A stretch of DNA of 64,000 nucleotides from Allomuricauda sp. ARW1Y1 (GTDB lineage Bacteria; Bacteroidota; Bacteroidia; Flavobacteriales; Flavobacteriaceae). A model generated the notes under the pieces. The model did not search any database, had not been told where the DNA came from, and saw only the letters and a list, made by a program, of their open reading frames with translations. The stretch is from the NCBI RefSeq assembly GCF_013407935.1, contig NZ_JACBZU010000001.1, forward strand, positions 434,001 through 498,000, in the 5' to 3' direction. The translations under genes were made by a program, and so were the position numbers. This document shows positions 47,376 through 56,352 of this stretch, one piece after another. Position 1 is the stretch's first letter; the number at the start of each line of letters is the position of its first letter.

Positions 47376-48392
47376 ATGGATTTTGAAGGAAAATCAATTT
47401 TAATTACAGGAGGAACTGGTTCGCTTGGGAAAGCGTTAACCAAACATATTTTTGAAAAACATCCTGATGTTCGTAGACTAATAATTTTTTCAAGAGATGA
47501 GCAAAAGCAATTTCAAATGGCTCAGGAATATCCTCAAGAAAAATTTCCGCAGATACGATTTTTCATTGGGGATGTAAGGGACAAGGACAGGTTGATAAGA
47601 GCTTTCAAGGGAGTTGATTATGTAATACATGCAGCGGCCATGAAACACGTCCATCTGGCAGAATACAACCCAGAAGAATGTATCAAAACAAACATTGGAG
47701 GGGCACAAAATGTTGTGGACGCTTGTTTTGAAACCAATGTCCAACGGGTAGTTGCCTTGTCAACGGATAAAGCATGCGCACCTATTAACTTATATGGAGC
47801 AACAAAACTTACCTCCGATAAATTGTTTATCGCGGCAAACAACATTAAAGGTCACAATCCAATAAAGTTCTCTGTTGTAAGATATGGAAATGTCATGGGC
47901 TCTAATGGTTCGGTTATACCTTTCTTTATCAAAAAGAGAGATCAGGAGGGGGTTTTGCCCATCACAGACCCAGAGATGACGCGTTTCAATATTTCTTTAA
48001 TGGGCGGCGTTGAAATGGTCATGCACGCCTTGGAGCATGCTTGGGGAGGAGAACTATTCGTCCCAAAAATACCTTCATACAGAATAATGGACGTTGCTGA
48101 GGCCATAGGACCCGATTGTGAGAAACCTATTGTGGGAATAAGACCGGGAGAAAAAGTTCATGAAGAAATGATAACTCCGTCTGATTCATTTTATACTTAT
48201 GATTTGGGCAAGTACTACGCTATACTACCTTCAACTCCAAATTGGAGCATGGAAGAATTCATTGAATCGTTTAACGCCAAAAAGGTGCCAAAAGGTTTTA
48301 GTTACAACTCAGGGAACAATGAAGTTTGGGAAAGTGTCGAAACCTTAAGAGAGTTGATAAAAAATCATGTAGACCCAACATTTTCTGTATAG
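47376..48392 (+). CDS. pseB: UDP-GlcNAc 4,6-dehydratase (inverting), pseudaminic acid pathway step 1
   Basis: Converts UDP-GlcNAc to UDP-4-keto-6-deoxy-L-AltNAc. 338 residues. NAD motif GGTGSLG (12-18), the DK pair at 131-132 in STDKACAP and the Y140-K144 pair (YGATKLTSDK), with the AAAMKHVHLAEYNP segment typical of PseB. The order B-C-F-H-formyltransferase-I and the PseC and PseI neighbours support PseB rather than a retaining dehydratase such as PglF. From here the DNA is visibly more AT-rich. Confidence 0.93.
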   Translation: MDFEGKSILITGGTGSLGKALTKHIFEKHPDVRRLIIFSRDEQKQFQMAQEYPQEKFPQIRFFIGDVRDKDRLIRAFKGVDYVIHAAAMKHVHLAEYNPEECIKTNIGGAQNVVDACFETNVQRVVALSTDKACAPINLYGATKLTSDKLFIAANNIKGHNPIKFSVVRYGNVMGSNGSVIPFFIKKRDQEGVLPITDPEMTRFNISLMGGVEMVMHALEHAWGGELFVPKIPSYRIMDVAEAIGPDCEKPIVGIRPGEKVHEEMITPSDSFYTYDLGKYYAILPSTPNWSMEEFIESFNAKKVPKGFSYNSGNNEVWESVETLRELIKNHVDPTFSV

Positions 48393-49547
48393 ATGAAATC
48401 AATGGACCCAATACCCTATGGAAGACAGGACATATCCGAAGAGGATATTGAGGCTGTGGTCTCCACATTGAAAGCAGATTTTTTAACACAAGGACCAAAA
48501 GTACAGGAGTTTGAAGAAGCTTTTGCTAATTATGTGGGGTCTAAATATGCAGTTGCGGTAAATAATGCAACGTCGGGACTGCACCTTGCGGTTCTTTCTT
48601 TGGGCCTGAAAAAGGGCGACCGAATCATAACGACTCCAATAACTTTTGCTGCTTCCGCTAACTGTGCCAGATATGTAGGGGCGGAAGTATGGTTTGCGGA
48701 CATTGACCCTGAAACTTATTTATTGTCCTTGGACAATACTAGAAAGCTACTGGAAAGTAAGCCAAAAGGGTTTTTTAAGGGGATAATTCCGGTGGATTTC
48801 GCAGGTTTACCAGTAGATGTTGAAGCATTTAGAGAACTTGCAGATGAGTTTGGCCTATGGATTGTTGAAGATGCGTGTCATGCTCCTGGAGGTTATTTCA
48901 TAGATTCTTCTGGAAAACGGCAAATGTGTGGCAATTCAAACTATTCAGATGTATGCGTATTCTCTTTTCATCCCGTTAAGCATATAGCTTGTGGTGAAGG
49001 AGGAATGGTAACAACTAACGATGAAGAGATTTACAATAAGCTTTCTTTGTTGCGAACCCATGGCATAACCAAAGACAGAATGGAAGAAGATCATGGTGGG
49101 TGGTTTTATGAAATGCAACAATTGGGGTTCAACTACAGATTAACTGATATTCAGTCTGCACTAGGCATAACGCAACTGAGAAAAAACCCAGTTGGCGTGC
49201 ATAAAAGAAATCAAATTGCGGAGCGTTATAAAGAGGCTTTTGAAGGAAAGATAAAATACCAGAAAGTTCCTCAAAATAGTTACAATGCGCATCATCTATT
49301 TGTAATTGAGGTAGAAGACCGAAAAGGCCTCTATGACTATTTAAGGCAGCACAACATATTTGCACAGATCCATTACATCCCAGTGCATAAACTGCCCTAC
49401 TATAATCGAATTGGCTATAGTGACGCTGATTTGTCAAACGCAGAAACCTACTATTCAAGATGTATTAGCTTGCCTATGTATCCTACTTTGGAGGAAAAAG
49501 AGCAAGAATTTGTGATTGAAAAAGTACTTGATTTTTGTGATGAGTAA
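48393..49547 (+). CDS. pseC: UDP-4-amino-4,6-dideoxy-N-acetyl-L-altrosamine transaminase
   Basis: PLP-dependent aminotransferase that adds the 4-amino group to the PseB product. 384 residues of the DegT/DnrJ/EryC1 family. The PLP-binding lysine is K196 in SFHPVKHIACGEGGM, with the preceding ED-A-C-H block (VEDACHAPGG) typical. The N-terminal MDPIPYGRQDISEEDIEAV matches PseC. It begins directly after the pseB stop with no gap and overlaps pseF. Confidence 0.94.
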   Translation: MKSMDPIPYGRQDISEEDIEAVVSTLKADFLTQGPKVQEFEEAFANYVGSKYAVAVNNATSGLHLAVLSLGLKKGDRIITTPITFAASANCARYVGAEVWFADIDPETYLLSLDNTRKLLESKPKGFFKGIIPVDFAGLPVDVEAFRELADEFGLWIVEDACHAPGGYFIDSSGKRQMCGNSNYSDVCVFSFHPVKHIACGEGGMVTTNDEEIYNKLSLLRTHGITKDRMEEDHGGWFYEMQQLGFNYRLTDIQSALGITQLRKNPVGVHKRNQIAERYKEAFEGKIKYQKVPQNSYNAHHLFVIEVEDRKGLYDYLRQHNIFAQIHYIPVHKLPYYNRIGYSDADLSNAETYYSRCISLPMYPTLEEKEQEFVIEKVLDFCDE

Positions 49548-50232
49548 CCTATGTATAATACCAGCAAGGGGTGGAAGTAAAAGAATACCACGTAAAAATA
49601 TAAAGTCTTTTTTGGGAAAACCTATCATTGCATATTCTATTGAGGCTGCATTAATGAGCAATCTGTTCGATGAGGTTATGGTTTCTACGGATGATAAAGA
49701 AATTGCTTCAATTGCTGTCAAATATGGAGCAAAAGTTCCTTTTCTTCGCAGCAAAGAGAATTCGGATGATTTTGCGACTACATTCGATGTAATAAAAGAA
49801 AGTTTAGACAATTATAATAGACAGGGTAAGTTTTTTGAGCATGTATGTTGTCTTTACCCGTGCGCCCCTTTTGTTACTTCCAACAGCTTAAAAAATGCTC
49901 TTTTAAAATTAAATGACGAAAGTCAGGCCGTTATTCCGATTGTGAGGTTTTCATTTCCTGTTCAGAGGGCCTTTAAGATAAGAGGAACCTACTTAAAGTA
50001 TATTTATCCTGAGTTTGAAAAATCAAGAAGCCAAGATTTAGAAGTAACCTACCACGACGCAGGTCAATACTATTTTTTTAAACCCCAAGCCATTTTAAAT
50101 CAGAAAACCTTGATGCCAACAAACACAACTTTTATTGAACTGGATGAATTCCATGTCCAGGACATTGATACAGAGATGGATTGGAAATTGGCTGAATTAA
50201 AATATCAACTTAGTCAGAATGAAATTTCCTAA
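49540..50232 (+). CDS. pseF: Pseudaminic acid cytidylyltransferase
   Basis: Activates pseudaminic acid with CTP to CMP-Pse. 230 residues from the ATG at 49540. N-terminal CTP-binding motif IIPARGGSKRIPRKN, then SFLGKPIIAYSIEAAL and the nucleotide motif VSTDDKEIA. The C-terminal block DIDTEMDWKLAELKY is typical. An in-frame TTG at 49516 inside pseC is rejected. It overlaps pseC by 8 bases. Confidence 0.93.
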   Translation: MSNLCIIPARGGSKRIPRKNIKSFLGKPIIAYSIEAALMSNLFDEVMVSTDDKEIASIAVKYGAKVPFLRSKENSDDFATTFDVIKESLDNYNRQGKFFEHVCCLYPCAPFVTSNSLKNALLKLNDESQAVIPIVRFSFPVQRAFKIRGTYLKYIYPEFEKSRSQDLEVTYHDAGQYYFFKPQAILNQKTLMPTNTTFIELDEFHVQDIDTEMDWKLAELKYQLSQNEIS

Positions 50233-50785
50233 TGCATACCCATTTCTAGAAAAAAGCAGCATCTTCTTTGAAGACTTTGCTTTAGTGCCGATTAGATACC
50301 AAGACAGGGTTAATATTATGAAGTGGCGAAATGAACAGATTTACCATTTAAGACAATCTGAACCACTAACCAAAAAAAATCAAGATAAGTATTTTAAATC
50401 CGTTGTCGCTAAACTGTTTATACAAGAAAAACCTGATCAAGTACTTTTCTCGTTTCTTAAAGATGATATTTGTATTGGTTATGGTGGGCTGGTCCACATA
50501 AATTGGATAGATAAACATGCAGAGATTTCGTTTATAATGGACACAAGTTTGGAGAAAATCGATTTTCACAAAAACTGGTCCATCTTTTTGTCTTTGATTG
50601 AAGAAGTGGCGTTTAAAGGATTATTTCTTCATAAGATTTTTGTTTATGCATTTGATTTGCGGCCACATTTGTATGAAACATTAAAAAAGAGCAATTATTT
50701 TTTGGACGCAAGATTAATTGAGCACTGCTATTTTGATGGTAGTTTTAAGGATGTTGTTATATATTCAAAATTATCGGGGCAATGA
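50219..50785 (+). CDS. pseH: GNAT acetyltransferase, PseH-like
   Basis: 188 residues of the GNAT superfamily. In the pseudaminic pathway PseH acetylates the C4 amine of the PseC product. The protein has WRNEQIYHLRQSEPL near residue 38 and a later GYGGLVHINWIDKHAEISF, which resembles the acetyl-CoA binding region of PseH-type acetyltransferases. Position between pseF and pseI supports the call; the exact acceptor is less sure because a formyltransferase that could use the same amine follows immediately. It overlaps pseF by 14 bases and the next gene by 4. Confidence 0.8.
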   Translation: MKFPNAYPFLEKSSIFFEDFALVPIRYQDRVNIMKWRNEQIYHLRQSEPLTKKNQDKYFKSVVAKLFIQEKPDQVLFSFLKDDICIGYGGLVHINWIDKHAEISFIMDTSLEKIDFHKNWSIFLSLIEEVAFKGLFLHKIFVYAFDLRPHLYETLKKSNYFLDARLIEHCYFDGSFKDVVIYSKLSGQ

Positions 50786-51645
50786 GGTTAGGGCTTTTGA
50801 TTAGTGGAGGTTTGGGAAGCATTGTATTGAGCCAATTGCAAAGGTCGCACCAATTGATTTTTGTAATGACAGATAAAAGGTCTTCTGAGATTATCAACTT
50901 TTGCGAAAAATCAGGTATAAAAACCTATATAGGTAACCCAAGACGTGGAAATTGTTCAGAGTTTATTCGAAATGTCGACATCGACGTTTTGATATCCGTA
51001 AATTATTTGTTTCTTATAGAGGCGGACTTAATTAATTTACCTAAAAAATGTGCATTCAACATACATGGGTCTCTATTGCCCAAGTATAGGGGCAGAACGC
51101 CACATGTTTGGGCCATAATAAACGATGAGAAGTGGACTGGCATCACGGCCCACCTTATTGACGAGGGATGTGATACGGGAGAAATTCTTGAACAACATAG
51201 AATAAGAATTGAACCAAATGATACAGGTGCAAGCGTTTTGGAAAAATACGCTAACGCATATCCGGTTTTGCTTAACTCGGTTTTAGAGAGCATTAGTAAG
51301 AACCATTTGAAACCAAGACCCCAGAAGGTTGAGGAGGCTACTTATTTTGGAAAAAGAACTCCAGAAGATGGACTGATAAACTGGGATTGGCATAGAAAGA
51401 GAATCCATAATTGGATTCGCGCACAGTCACCGCCTTATCCTGGCGCCTTTAGTATTGTCAACAATAGGAGAATAGTTTTTGAATCAAGTACCTATAGTAA
51501 CCTTGGATTTCATTATGAAACAAAAAACGGCACTATTTTATCAGTATCGCCTTTGATTGTTAAAACGCCCAATGGCGCATTAGAATTACATTTACATAAG
51601 AAGTCAGATGCTCAAATTCTTAAAGTGAATCAGCAATTTGAATGA
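50782..51645 (+). CDS. Formyltransferase family protein, probable sugar N-formyltransferase
   Basis: 287 residues with a 10-formyl-THF transferase fold. Catalytic-type residues are N93, H95 (FNIHGSLLPKYRG) and D131 (DEGCDTGEIL), the Asn-His-Asp set of formyltransferases. The C-terminal domain is short, unlike methionyl-tRNA formyltransferase, and its position between pseH and pseI points to a nucleotide-sugar amine. Formylated pseudaminic acid (Pse5Ac7Fo) is known in some bacteria, so N-formylation of the 4-amino intermediate is a plausible role (inference). The ATG overlaps the previous stop (ATGA). Confidence 0.85.
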   Translation: MRLGLLISGGLGSIVLSQLQRSHQLIFVMTDKRSSEIINFCEKSGIKTYIGNPRRGNCSEFIRNVDIDVLISVNYLFLIEADLINLPKKCAFNIHGSLLPKYRGRTPHVWAIINDEKWTGITAHLIDEGCDTGEILEQHRIRIEPNDTGASVLEKYANAYPVLLNSVLESISKNHLKPRPQKVEEATYFGKRTPEDGLINWDWHRKRIHNWIRAQSPPYPGAFSIVNNRRIVFESSTYSNLGFHYETKNGTILSVSPLIVKTPNGALELHLHKKSDAQILKVNQQFE

Positions 51646-51658
51646 TAATACATAAAAC

Positions 51659-52699
51659 ATGAAAATAGATAATTTTGAAATAAATGAAACGTCCCCTTGC
51701 TTTATCATTGCTGAATTATCGGCTAACCATAATGGGGATATTGAGATAGCCAAGAAAACAATAATTGCGGCAAAAGAGGCAGGAGCTAACGCGATAAAGC
51801 TCCAAACATATACTCCTGACACATTAACAATCGATTGTGACAACGAGTACTTTCAAATTCATGAGGGAACTTTATGGGATGGAAAGACACTGTATGAGCT
51901 TTATGGTGAGGCCTATACACCTTGGGAGTGGCATGAAGAACTTTTTAAATTGGCAAAGAGTGAAGGAATGATTTGCTTCTCGTCTCCTTTTGATAAATCT
52001 GCGGTTGACTTTTTGGAAGAATTAAATGTTCCTGCATACAAAATTGCTTCTTTTGAGATCCAAGACATCCCGCTTATAGAATATGCTGCGTCAAAGAACA
52101 AACCAATGATTATGTCCACAGGAATTGCAAATTTAGAAGACATACAATTGGCAATTGACGCATGCCATAAAATGGGTAACCGTGAAATAATCTTGTTAAA
52201 GTGCACTTCTTCATATCCTGCTCCGTTAGAGTTAGCAAACCTTAAGACAATACCTGATTTAAAGGAAAGATTCAATGTTAAGGTTGGATTTAGTGATCAT
52301 ACTTATGGTAGCTTGGCCCCTACGGTAGCTGTTACCTTAGGAGCACGAGTCATTGAAAAACATTTCATTCTTGATAAATCCATTGGAGGTCCAGATGCAG
52401 ACTTTTCATTGGATATGAATGAGTTCAAAGATATGGTTGATAAGGTTCGGGATACGGAAAGGTTATTAGGTACGGTTTCGTATGAAATTTCAGAAAAAGT
52501 CAGAAAAAACAGGAAATTCGCACGTTCTCTTTTTTTGGTTAGTGATGTAAAGGCGGGTGAAAGAATTACAGAGAACAATGTCCGGTCCATTAGGCCAGGT
52601 TATGGGATGCACCCAAAATTTTTGAATGAAGTACTGGGAAAAACATTTAGAGAAGATTATTTGAAAGGAACTCCTTTAAATGAGAAGATGATAAAATGA
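51659..52699 (+). CDS. pseI: Pseudaminic acid synthase
   Basis: Condenses 6-deoxy-AltdiNAc with phosphoenolpyruvate to pseudaminic acid (NeuB family). 346 residues. N-terminal CFIIAELSANHNGD, the KLQTYTP segment, FSDHTYGSLAP and EKHFILDKS are typical of PseI/NeuB. The C-terminal SAF/antifreeze-like domain begins near residue 285 (RSLFLVSDVKAGERIT) and ends with RPGYGMHPKFL. PseI rather than NeuB is favoured by the pse neighbours. It follows the formyltransferase by 13 bases. Confidence 0.93.
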   Translation: MKIDNFEINETSPCFIIAELSANHNGDIEIAKKTIIAAKEAGANAIKLQTYTPDTLTIDCDNEYFQIHEGTLWDGKTLYELYGEAYTPWEWHEELFKLAKSEGMICFSSPFDKSAVDFLEELNVPAYKIASFEIQDIPLIEYAASKNKPMIMSTGIANLEDIQLAIDACHKMGNREIILLKCTSSYPAPLELANLKTIPDLKERFNVKVGFSDHTYGSLAPTVAVTLGARVIEKHFILDKSIGGPDADFSLDMNEFKDMVDKVRDTERLLGTVSYEISEKVRKNRKFARSLFLVSDVKAGERITENNVRSIRPGYGMHPKFLNEVLGKTFREDYLKGTPLNEKMIK

Positions 52700-52789
52700 A
52701 TATCTCGAGCTCAATCTGAGAACGGGAAGTTATTGTCTTTTTTCATATTTCCGACTTTGCTTGGTAAGGTCCTTTTTATTTTTAAAATA

Positions 52790-54031
52790 ATGAAGCAAAA
52801 GATTGCAGTTGCGACGTTGAGAGGCCTATCCATGGGATTCAAATTTCTCTTGCTAATTTATCTTTCCAAAGAGTTGGCAGTGGACGAATATGGAACAATA
52901 AATCTTTTTTTTACTTCGATAACATTTTTCTTATTTATTGTAGGATTTGATTTTTACAATTATTCGCATAGAGAGATTTTGGAAAATGAAGAAGAACAGG
53001 TGGGCATGCTAATTAATCAATTGTTGTTCCATCTGTTTTGTTACGTCGCAATTGTTCCACTACTTTTTGTTTTGTTTTTAAATAATTTTATTCCTTTGGA
53101 GTATGGTATTCTTTTTTACCTAATATTGATTTTTGAGCATTTGTGTCAAGAAGCATTTAGGCTTTTTAATCTATTCAATAAATTCCATCATGCAAACTTT
53201 ACTCTGTTTTTAAGAACAGCGGGTTGGATTGGCCCACTGGCCGTCCTGAACATTACGGGGTATTTGGGAGATTTAACCATCAAGAAAACATTGTTTTTTT
53301 GGCTGCTAGGTTCCGTTCTAAGTTTTATGTTCTGCGTTATTTATGTATTAGCTAAAAAAAAGCAGTACCTTATTCAAGGGCAAAAACTTTCAATTAGATG
53401 GAGATGGCTAAAAAAGGGAGTTAGAATCAGCACACCCTTTTTTATAGGTACTATTGCATATAAAGTGATCGAGTATTCTGATAGATTCGTAATAGATTAT
53501 TTTTTAGGAAAAGAAAGCGTAGGTGTATACTCATTTTATGTGAATTTCGCTAACATCATCAATATAGTCGTTACTACTTTGACTTTCACCCTTTTGGTTC
53601 CTAATTTATTGAGGACAATTGCAGCAAAAAACGAAGTGGAAATCGAAGCAAAGATAAAGGCTTTGAAGAAGGAATTAACACGCACCACTTTGGTAGTAAT
53701 TGCCATAGTAAGTATTAGTATTTTTCCGGTATTATCATGGTTGCAAAAACCAGAGTTCTTAGAAAGCTATCCTGTTTTTTTTATTACGGTTTTTAGTAAC
53801 GGTATGCTAAACGCTTCCCTCTTTTACCATTATCTGCTTTATGGTTTTAAAAAGGATAAAGAAATATTTTACCCCATCTTAATAAGCTCTGTTCTTAATA
53901 TTCTACTTAATTTATTGTTCATTAAAGCATTTGGAATATACGCGGCGGCAGGCTCTACTTTACTTAGTTATGGAGTCTTATGGTTTTTAAAAAGAAATAA
54001 TTGGTTACATATAAGAAATAACTATGAGTAG
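52790..54031 (+). CDS. Wzx-type oligosaccharide flippase
   Basis: 413 residues from the ATG at 52790, with about 12 hydrophobic helices across the whole length, as in the polysaccharide transporter/MATE-like flippase family that moves lipid-linked glycan units to the periplasm. Conserved features include a charged first segment (RGLSMGFKFLLLIYLS) and SDRFVIDYFLGKESVGVYSF near the middle. The TTG at 52733 in the same frame is rejected. It is followed by an overlapping gene for a putative glycosyltransferase (8-base overlap). Confidence 0.87.
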   Translation: MKQKIAVATLRGLSMGFKFLLLIYLSKELAVDEYGTINLFFTSITFFLFIVGFDFYNYSHREILENEEEQVGMLINQLLFHLFCYVAIVPLLFVLFLNNFIPLEYGILFYLILIFEHLCQEAFRLFNLFNKFHHANFTLFLRTAGWIGPLAVLNITGYLGDLTIKKTLFFWLLGSVLSFMFCVIYVLAKKKQYLIQGQKLSIRWRWLKKGVRISTPFFIGTIAYKVIEYSDRFVIDYFLGKESVGVYSFYVNFANIINIVVTTLTFTLLVPNLLRTIAAKNEVEIEAKIKALKKELTRTTLVVIAIVSISIFPVLSWLQKPEFLESYPVFFITVFSNGMLNASLFYHYLLYGFKKDKEIFYPILISSVLNILLNLLFIKAFGIYAAAGSTLLSYGVLWFLKRNNWLHIRNNYE

Positions 54032-55046
54032 TAAAATAAACAATGTTGCGGTCTTTATTGCTATTTCTCCAAGCCATATTAGCAGTTTTCAAAGTCTGAT
54101 TAAATTTACCTTGAAAGAAACTCACCTTATCCTGCTAAATCCTGGCAATTTCAATTTTAATGAAAAACTATGGGATAAGGTTGTTCAGGGAGACTTAAAT
54201 CTTAGGTACAGACCTAGGTCTTTTGTTAAAAAAGCGTTATTTCAGATAGAAAAGTTAAAAGGATATAAGAGATTTTATATCAAAGCTAAAAATATCATTG
54301 GGCAATCAAGCGTGAACCTATACTTCTGCCATTTTGAAGATGTTATCACAAATCATTTTGCCAATGAACTTTTAAAGAATAACCAAAATGAATTTTATGT
54401 GGTTGAAGACGGGATTCTAAATTACTACATGCCTAAAGTCAACTACAGGAGTTTGTTTTTTAAAAAGATACTTTGTTCGTTAATTGGATTAAAATTCAAA
54501 ATATTCTACGATCATCCCACACAAATATTCAAGAGCTGGGTCAATGCACAATACGTTAGAATGCCAGAGAAAGCAATATGTCCGGATAAATCCATATTCT
54601 TACCTTTTGAGCCTATTGACTATCAACCCAATTCGGAAAACGTTTTAATTATTGGCCAAGATATTAGACAAGAGATTGATGGTAAAGAGGAGTATTCTCA
54701 AAAATTGGAAAAGCTCTTTAATCATGTTCTCGATAAAGTAGGAGACAGAAAAATTTATTACAAACCTCATAGAAATGGAGACGTTAAAACGGCAGAGAAC
54801 CTTCTGAAAAAGGTTTTTGGCCAATACCTACTTTATGATGACCCTACTCCTGTTGAAGAGTGCTTGGGCCAATTGCTTCCCAAAAACATTTTCTCTTTTG
54901 AATCAACGGCAATCCTTAATATAAAACTGGCATTAAAGCGGGATAACGTTAACTTGTATGTGTTTCCTTATATGGATGATTTTCCTGAAATAGGAGAACT
55001 GTATAAAAACCTTGAAATTTCTATTTTGAATGACATTAGCCATTAA
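54024..55046 (+). CDS. Putative nonulosonic-acid transferase (sialyltransferase-like GT-B)
   Basis: 340 residues with no membrane helix. It carries features of bacterial sialyl/polysialyltransferases (GT38/GT52 type): a D/E-D/E-G motif at 128-130 (VVEDGILNYY), the HP-motif position as KPHR at 247-250, and a serine motif FSFESTAIL at 290-298. These three elements in this order mark enzymes that use CMP-linked nonulosonic acids. The CMP-pseudaminate synthesis genes lie directly upstream, so pseudaminic acid is the likely donor sugar (inference). The HP motif is HR, not HP, so the assignment is tentative. It overlaps both neighbours. Confidence 0.65.
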   Translation: MSSKINNVAVFIAISPSHISSFQSLIKFTLKETHLILLNPGNFNFNEKLWDKVVQGDLNLRYRPRSFVKKALFQIEKLKGYKRFYIKAKNIIGQSSVNLYFCHFEDVITNHFANELLKNNQNEFYVVEDGILNYYMPKVNYRSLFFKKILCSLIGLKFKIFYDHPTQIFKSWVNAQYVRMPEKAICPDKSIFLPFEPIDYQPNSENVLIIGQDIRQEIDGKEEYSQKLEKLFNHVLDKVGDRKIYYKPHRNGDVKTAENLLKKVFGQYLLYDDPTPVEECLGQLLPKNIFSFESTAILNIKLALKRDNVNLYVFPYMDDFPEIGELYKNLEISILNDISH

Positions 55047-56310
55047 TGTTACGGTCCTTATATGTTTAATTATCTTTTTGTATTATACAATAAAGACAAA
55101 GTGGAAGCTATTTTTCCTATATGGAATGTTGGTTTTCCAGGCGTTGACCATTATACCTTCATTAATTTATATCGAAGAAGGAATATATATAAGCGAGCAA
55201 GGGCGAGATAGCTTTTTTGTTGGTGCCACATTCTTCTACTTATTATATTTTGTTTTCACCTTTTTTTTTATATCACTTACTTTCAATAGCTTAAGGTCTT
55301 ATGATATTTCGGCAATAAAGATTAAACTTGGCAAAACTAATATTGATTCAAAAGTTGTTCTCTTAGTTGCATTATTGTCCTTGTTCATATTATTGGTTAA
55401 TGCTGCACAGTCCAAGCTTCCAATTTTTGATGATTCGGTGACACGATTCACGTATTGGAAAAATTCGCAATACCCATTCTTAAATAAAATTTTCGGAAAC
55501 GTTTCGGTTTTTATTCCTTTTTGCCTAGGAATTGTTTTTAAGAAGCATAGGAAAACAGCTATTTTTCTTATGGTGGTGTACTTTGCTTATAATTTTACAA
55601 TAGGGCAAAAGTTTTCTCCCATTGTTTCGGGACTTTATGCGTTTATTTTACCGAATGCGCTAACCTATGCGCCAGAAAAGGTAAATCTTAGAAAATTCAT
55701 TAATATAAAGACGATAATCGCTGTAATCCTAATTTTTGGATCGTCATATTATGTCATCTACAAGCGATATGAAAATAATCCCCCGTACAGATATATAGGC
55801 ATTAGCAATCCAAACGAAGCAATTGTTTATAGAGCATTTGGCCTTCAGGGACATTTATTTTGGGGAACCGTTGAAACCTACATGGTAAATTCCGGTGAGC
55901 ACACATATGACCTAAGTGATTTGGAATATGGTATGCATGAATTAATGTATCAGTTCATGCCCAACAGGGAAGTCCTTGACGAGGCAAAACAGAAAGGGGC
56001 TAGCTATACAAATGGATATCCAAGTATACTATTGATGATTTACCCTGCTTGGCTTGCTTTACTAGTCCATATATTTTTTTCAATAACAATTTTAGGGTTG
56101 CTAGGTTGGTTGTTGTACAAGTTCATAATTAAAGAAGCATATATTGTATCAGTAATTACGTTTCAGTTTTTTAATTGGGCAATGTATGCCTTTACTATGG
56201 GGTATTTTTACAAACTAAAAATTCCGATACTGTTTATTCTGATTTACCTGTTTTTAGCGTTTATTCTTTTTCGTATTAAAAAGAAGGAAAATATAATTCC
56301 AACAAATTGA
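55030..56310 (+). CDS. Polysaccharide polymerase-like (Wzy-type) membrane protein
   Basis: 426 residues with about 11-12 membrane helices and a large periplasmic loop (about 220-300) containing acidic and aromatic residues (FWGTVETYMVNSGEH). This is the topology of O-antigen polymerases, which share little sequence. I recognise no firm family signature; a DUF6418-like label is possible. It overlaps the previous gene by 17 bases. Only one of this gene and the next may be the polymerase. Confidence 0.68.
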   Translation: MTLAINVTVLICLIIFLYYTIKTKWKLFFLYGMLVFQALTIIPSLIYIEEGIYISEQGRDSFFVGATFFYLLYFVFTFFFISLTFNSLRSYDISAIKIKLGKTNIDSKVVLLVALLSLFILLVNAAQSKLPIFDDSVTRFTYWKNSQYPFLNKIFGNVSVFIPFCLGIVFKKHRKTAIFLMVVYFAYNFTIGQKFSPIVSGLYAFILPNALTYAPEKVNLRKFINIKTIIAVILIFGSSYYVIYKRYENNPPYRYIGISNPNEAIVYRAFGLQGHLFWGTVETYMVNSGEHTYDLSDLEYGMHELMYQFMPNREVLDEAKQKGASYTNGYPSILLMIYPAWLALLVHIFFSITILGLLGWLLYKFIIKEAYIVSVITFQFFNWAMYAFTMGYFYKLKIPILFILIYLFLAFILFRIKKKENIIPTN

Positions 56311-56352
56311 TTTTGACGAAGAGCAAATAACGAATCGTAAGAACTAAAACAC

